A stretch of DNA of 8,485 bases from Flavobacteriales bacterium UBA7878 (lineage in GTDB: Bacteria > Bacteroidota > Bacteroidia > Flavobacteriales > Schleiferiaceae). Below the pieces are notes generated by a model, which was not told the origin of the DNA, ran no database searches, and saw only the letters and a list, made by a program, of their open reading frames with translations. The DNA lies in assembly GCA_002501205.1 (NCBI GenBank), contig DLRW01000065.1, positions 1 to 8,485 of the forward strand, read 5' to 3'. Made by a program: the position numbers and the translations under genes. The first letter of the stretch is position 1. The number at the start of each line of letters is the position of its first letter. Shown here piece after piece: positions 6,976-8,485 of this stretch.

Positions 6976-7049
6976 GGCGAGGTAGCTCAGTTGGTTAGAG
7001 CGTCGGATTCATAACCCGGAGGCCGAGAGTTCAAATCTCTCCCTCGCTA
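6976..7049 (+). tRNA. tRNA-Met, anticodon CAT (elongator type)
   Basis: The 74 bases fold into a full cloverleaf. Acceptor stem: GGCGAGG with CCTCGCT, closing with a G1-U72 wobble. D arm: GCTC/GAGC with loop AGTTGGTTA. Anticodon loop: TTCATAA, with anticodon CAT after U33. T arm: GAGAG/CTCTC with loop TTCAAAT. Discriminator: A. CCA is not encoded, so it must be added after transcription. The anticodon stem TCGGA/CCCGG has an A-C mismatch next to the loop and a T-G pair at the other end. It lacks the three G-C pairs at the base of the anticodon stem that mark initiator tRNA, so elongator is preferred. A tRNA-Ile2 (lysidine-modified CAT) cannot be wholly excluded. Confidence 0.93.
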
Positions 7050-7055
7050 CTCTAC

Positions 7056-7090
7056 AAAAAAGCCCCTGTAAACAGGGGTTTTTTTATTTT
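7056..7090. terminator. Bidirectional rho-independent terminator
   Basis: A GC-rich stem CCCCTG (7063-7068) and CAGGGG (7073-7078) with a TAAA loop, extended by flanking A and T runs. On the plus strand it is followed by seven T residues and ends the tRNA transcript. On the minus strand it is followed by a run of six T residues shortly after an extending C, and sits 19 bases beyond the methyltransferase stop, so it can end that operon as well. Confidence 0.88.
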
Positions 7091-7108
7091 TGGTTTGTGT
7101 GTTAGGAT

Positions 7109-7897
7109 CTATTTCTTGGTTGCTTTTAGTGTAAACACATAAGGTAAAGATTGCTTGGTTCTATTTTCCAAAACATATTGACCTTTTCGGCGTTCGACAG
7201 TTCCTTTAATTTTATAAGGAGAATAATCAAACTCAGCAAAGGATTGTAACTTTAAACCGTTAGATTCTAATGCCACAAATATTTCTGAGAGTGAGTGATT
7301 CCACCAACAATATTCGGTAGTCATATCTTCTCCGCCATCGGTATAGCTGCCAATTTCTTTAATAGTGGGTGTATTTTCATCGAAAAAATAACCAAATTGA
7401 GTCTTTTCATCTAATATATTTAAGACGGGGTGGAATTCAGAAATAAAAAATGTGCCTCCTTGTTTTAGGTGTTTTGCAACGACTGCTCCCCATTTTTTGA
7501 GGTCAGGCAACCAACCTAGTGTACCATAAGACATAAACACCACATCGAATTCTTGTTTAAGGTCTAACGTTAAGACGTTAGATTCTATAAATTCAGCCTT
7601 TATACCTAGCTCTTCAGAAAGTGCTTTGGCAGCTTTTATAGCTGAAGGTGAAAAATCTACGGCAGTTACTTTTGCACCTTTTCTTGCCCATGACAAACTA
7701 TCTTGTCCGAAATGGCATTGTAGATGCAATAGGGATTTTTCTTTTACCTCTCCTAGCCCCTCTAACTCAAAAGGTTTCAAGGACATAGTATTTTTTTTAA
7801 AGCTTTCTAAATCATAAAATTTAGACTTCAAATGAACAGCGGTCCTGTCTTCCCAAGATTGGCGATTTATCTCTAAGTTTTTACTAAATTTATTCAT
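7109..7897 (-). CDS. Class I SAM-dependent methyltransferase
   Basis: A soluble 262-aa enzyme with a Rossmann-fold methyltransferase core. Motif I lies at 56-68 (LLHLQCHFGQDSL), a degenerate form of the usual GxGxG loop. The acidic residue at the end of strand two, which binds the SAM ribose, is D81 in VTAVDFSPSAI. FDVVFMSYGTLGWLPDL (117-132) is the strand-four region, and KHLKQGGTFFISEFHPVL (142-159) strand five. The N-terminal 50 residues and the C-terminal part (from about 180, with TTEYCWWNHSLSEI) probably form the substrate-binding elements. The acceptor is unknown. It lies nine bases after the glyA stop on the same strand and is probably co-transcribed with it. A methyltransferase beside a one-carbon enzyme is suggestive but not proof of a shared pathway. 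It is more AT-rich than the genes left of the tRNA. The ATG start gives the usual N-terminus; no Shine-Dalgarno sequence is seen. Confidence 0.85.
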   Translation of the reverse strand: MNKFSKNLEINRQSWEDRTAVHLKSKFYDLESFKKNTMSLKPFELEGLGEVKEKSLLHLQCHFGQDSLSWARKGAKVTAVDFSPSAIKAAKALSEELGIKAEFIESNVLTLDLKQEFDVVFMSYGTLGWLPDLKKWGAVVAKHLKQGGTFFISEFHPVLNILDEKTQFGYFFDENTPTIKEIGSYTDGGEDMTTEYCWWNHSLSEIFVALESNGLKLQSFAEFDYSPYKIKGTVERRKGQYVLENRTKQSLPYVFTLKATKK

Positions 7898-7906
7898 TGG
7901 TATATT

Positions 7907-8485
7907 CTAGTATACAAACAATGGAAATTGCCCCATTAAGTCGTTGACTTTTTTACGGACATTAGCAATCACTTTTTCATTGTCTATATTCATCAATACT
8001 TCATCAATTAAATCAACAATTTTAGGAATGGTGTTTTCTTTAATTCCTCTTGTGGTTATAGCTGGTGTTCCTACTCTTATACCTGAAGTGATAAATGGAG
8101 ATTGAGTATCGAATGGGACCATATTTTTATTAACTGTTATGTCAGCTCTAACTAGAGCATTTTCTGCATCTTTACCAGTAATATTCTTATTTCTTAAATC
8201 TAATAAAATACAATGATTTACAGTACTTCCAGAAACAACTTTATAATCTCTTTTTACAAATTCGTCTGCCATTAATTTACAATTCTTAATTACTTGTTTT
8301 GAGTATTCGGTGAATTTAGAACTTAATGCTTCTTCAAATGCTACTGCTTTTGATCCTATTACGTGCTCTAATGGACCGCCTTGTGATCCTGGAAAAACAC
8401 CTGAATTAATTATATTAGACATCATTTTTAAATTTCCTTTTGGTGTTTTATGACCCCATGGATTTTCAAAATCTTTTCCCATCAT
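7907..8485 (-). CDS. glyA: Serine hydroxymethyltransferase, C-terminal part
   Basis: The 192 residues visible are the C-terminal part of a PLP enzyme of about 420-430 aa that converts serine and tetrahydrofolate to glycine and methylene-tetrahydrofolate. The methionine codons at the right edge are internal, not the start; the PLP-lysine segment lies beyond the edge. Matching family blocks are MMGKDFENPWG (1-11 of the fragment), VFPGSQGGPLEHVI (30-43), the DITVNKN block (115-121) and TSGIRVGTPAITTRG (133-147), whose arginine (137) binds the substrate carboxylate. The usual SGGTDNH block reads SGSTVNH here (85-91). The product fits the Bacteroidota type. Codons are strongly A/T-ending: among the first 20 in the window only ATG and TGG end in G or C. 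It is followed after nine bases by the methyltransferase gene, so an operon is likely. Whether this is the only glyA of the genome cannot be seen. Confidence 0.93.
   Translation of the reverse strand: MMGKDFENPWGHKTPKGNLKMMSNIINSGVFPGSQGGPLEHVIGSKAVAFEEALSSKFTEYSKQVIKNCKLMADEFVKRDYKVVSGSTVNHCILLDLRNKNITGKDAENALVRADITVNKNMVPFDTQSPFITSGIRVGTPAITTRGIKENTIPKIVDLIDEVLMNIDNEKVIANVRKKVNDLMGQFPLFVY

Noticed and set aside
7900..7915. Small inverted repeat GTATA/TATAC around the glyA stop codon
   Set aside because: Arms of only five AT-rich bases, with no T-run; expected by chance in this composition.
7050..8485. Direct repeat of the tRNA 3' end as an attachment site
   Set aside because: I looked for a copy of the tRNA 3' end to the right of the tRNA and saw none inside the window; no integrase is present either.

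Overview
The window looks like chromosome of a Bacteroidota bacterium, probably Flavobacteriales or a close relative. Three things point there. The large TonB-dependent receptor has an N-terminal carboxypeptidase-regulatory-like domain. Two promoters match the Bacteroidota -33/-7 pattern (TTTG, about 18 bases, TAnnTTTG). Start codons lack clear Shine-Dalgarno sequences. No phage, transposase, CRISPR array or recognisable defence locus is present, and I found no convincing undescribed system.

Left part (1-3342, minus strand): a 959-residue TonB-dependent outer-membrane receptor is followed 49 bases later by the start of a secreted alpha/beta-hydrolase (esterase-like) that runs off the left edge. 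Together they suggest uptake plus processing of an unidentified substrate.

Middle (3343-6863): a short divergent promoter region leads rightwards into a family 2 glycosyltransferase (246 aa). It converges on a tight three-gene minus-strand operon: a small START-like protein, a PAP2 phosphatase and an ArnT/PMT-like membrane glycosyltransferase, with a 4-base gap and then a 4-base overlap. GT2, PMT-like transferase and PAP2 phosphatase are the parts expected for a polyprenyl-phosphate-sugar route: make the lipid-linked sugar, transfer it outside the inner membrane, and recycle or trim the lipid phosphate. Cell-envelope glycan or lipid A modification is therefore the best guess. The GT2 and PMT genes overlap by 13 bases at their 3' ends, inside a small hairpin whose two arms carry the two stop codons.

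Right part (6864-8485): a tRNA-Met(CAT) gene on the plus strand has a textbook Bacteroidota promoter and a strong bidirectional terminator. Beyond it, on the minus strand, lie a SAM-dependent methyltransferase and, upstream of it, the C-terminal 192 residues of serine hydroxymethyltransferase (glyA), cut by the window edge. This segment is clearly more AT-rich than the rest (about 20-35% GC in sampled 60-base rows, against 40-45% to the left), and the change falls at the 3' side of the tRNA. That could mark a transferred segment or different codon selection. No gene-free stretch exceeds 300 bases; the longest is the 112-base region before the tRNA.
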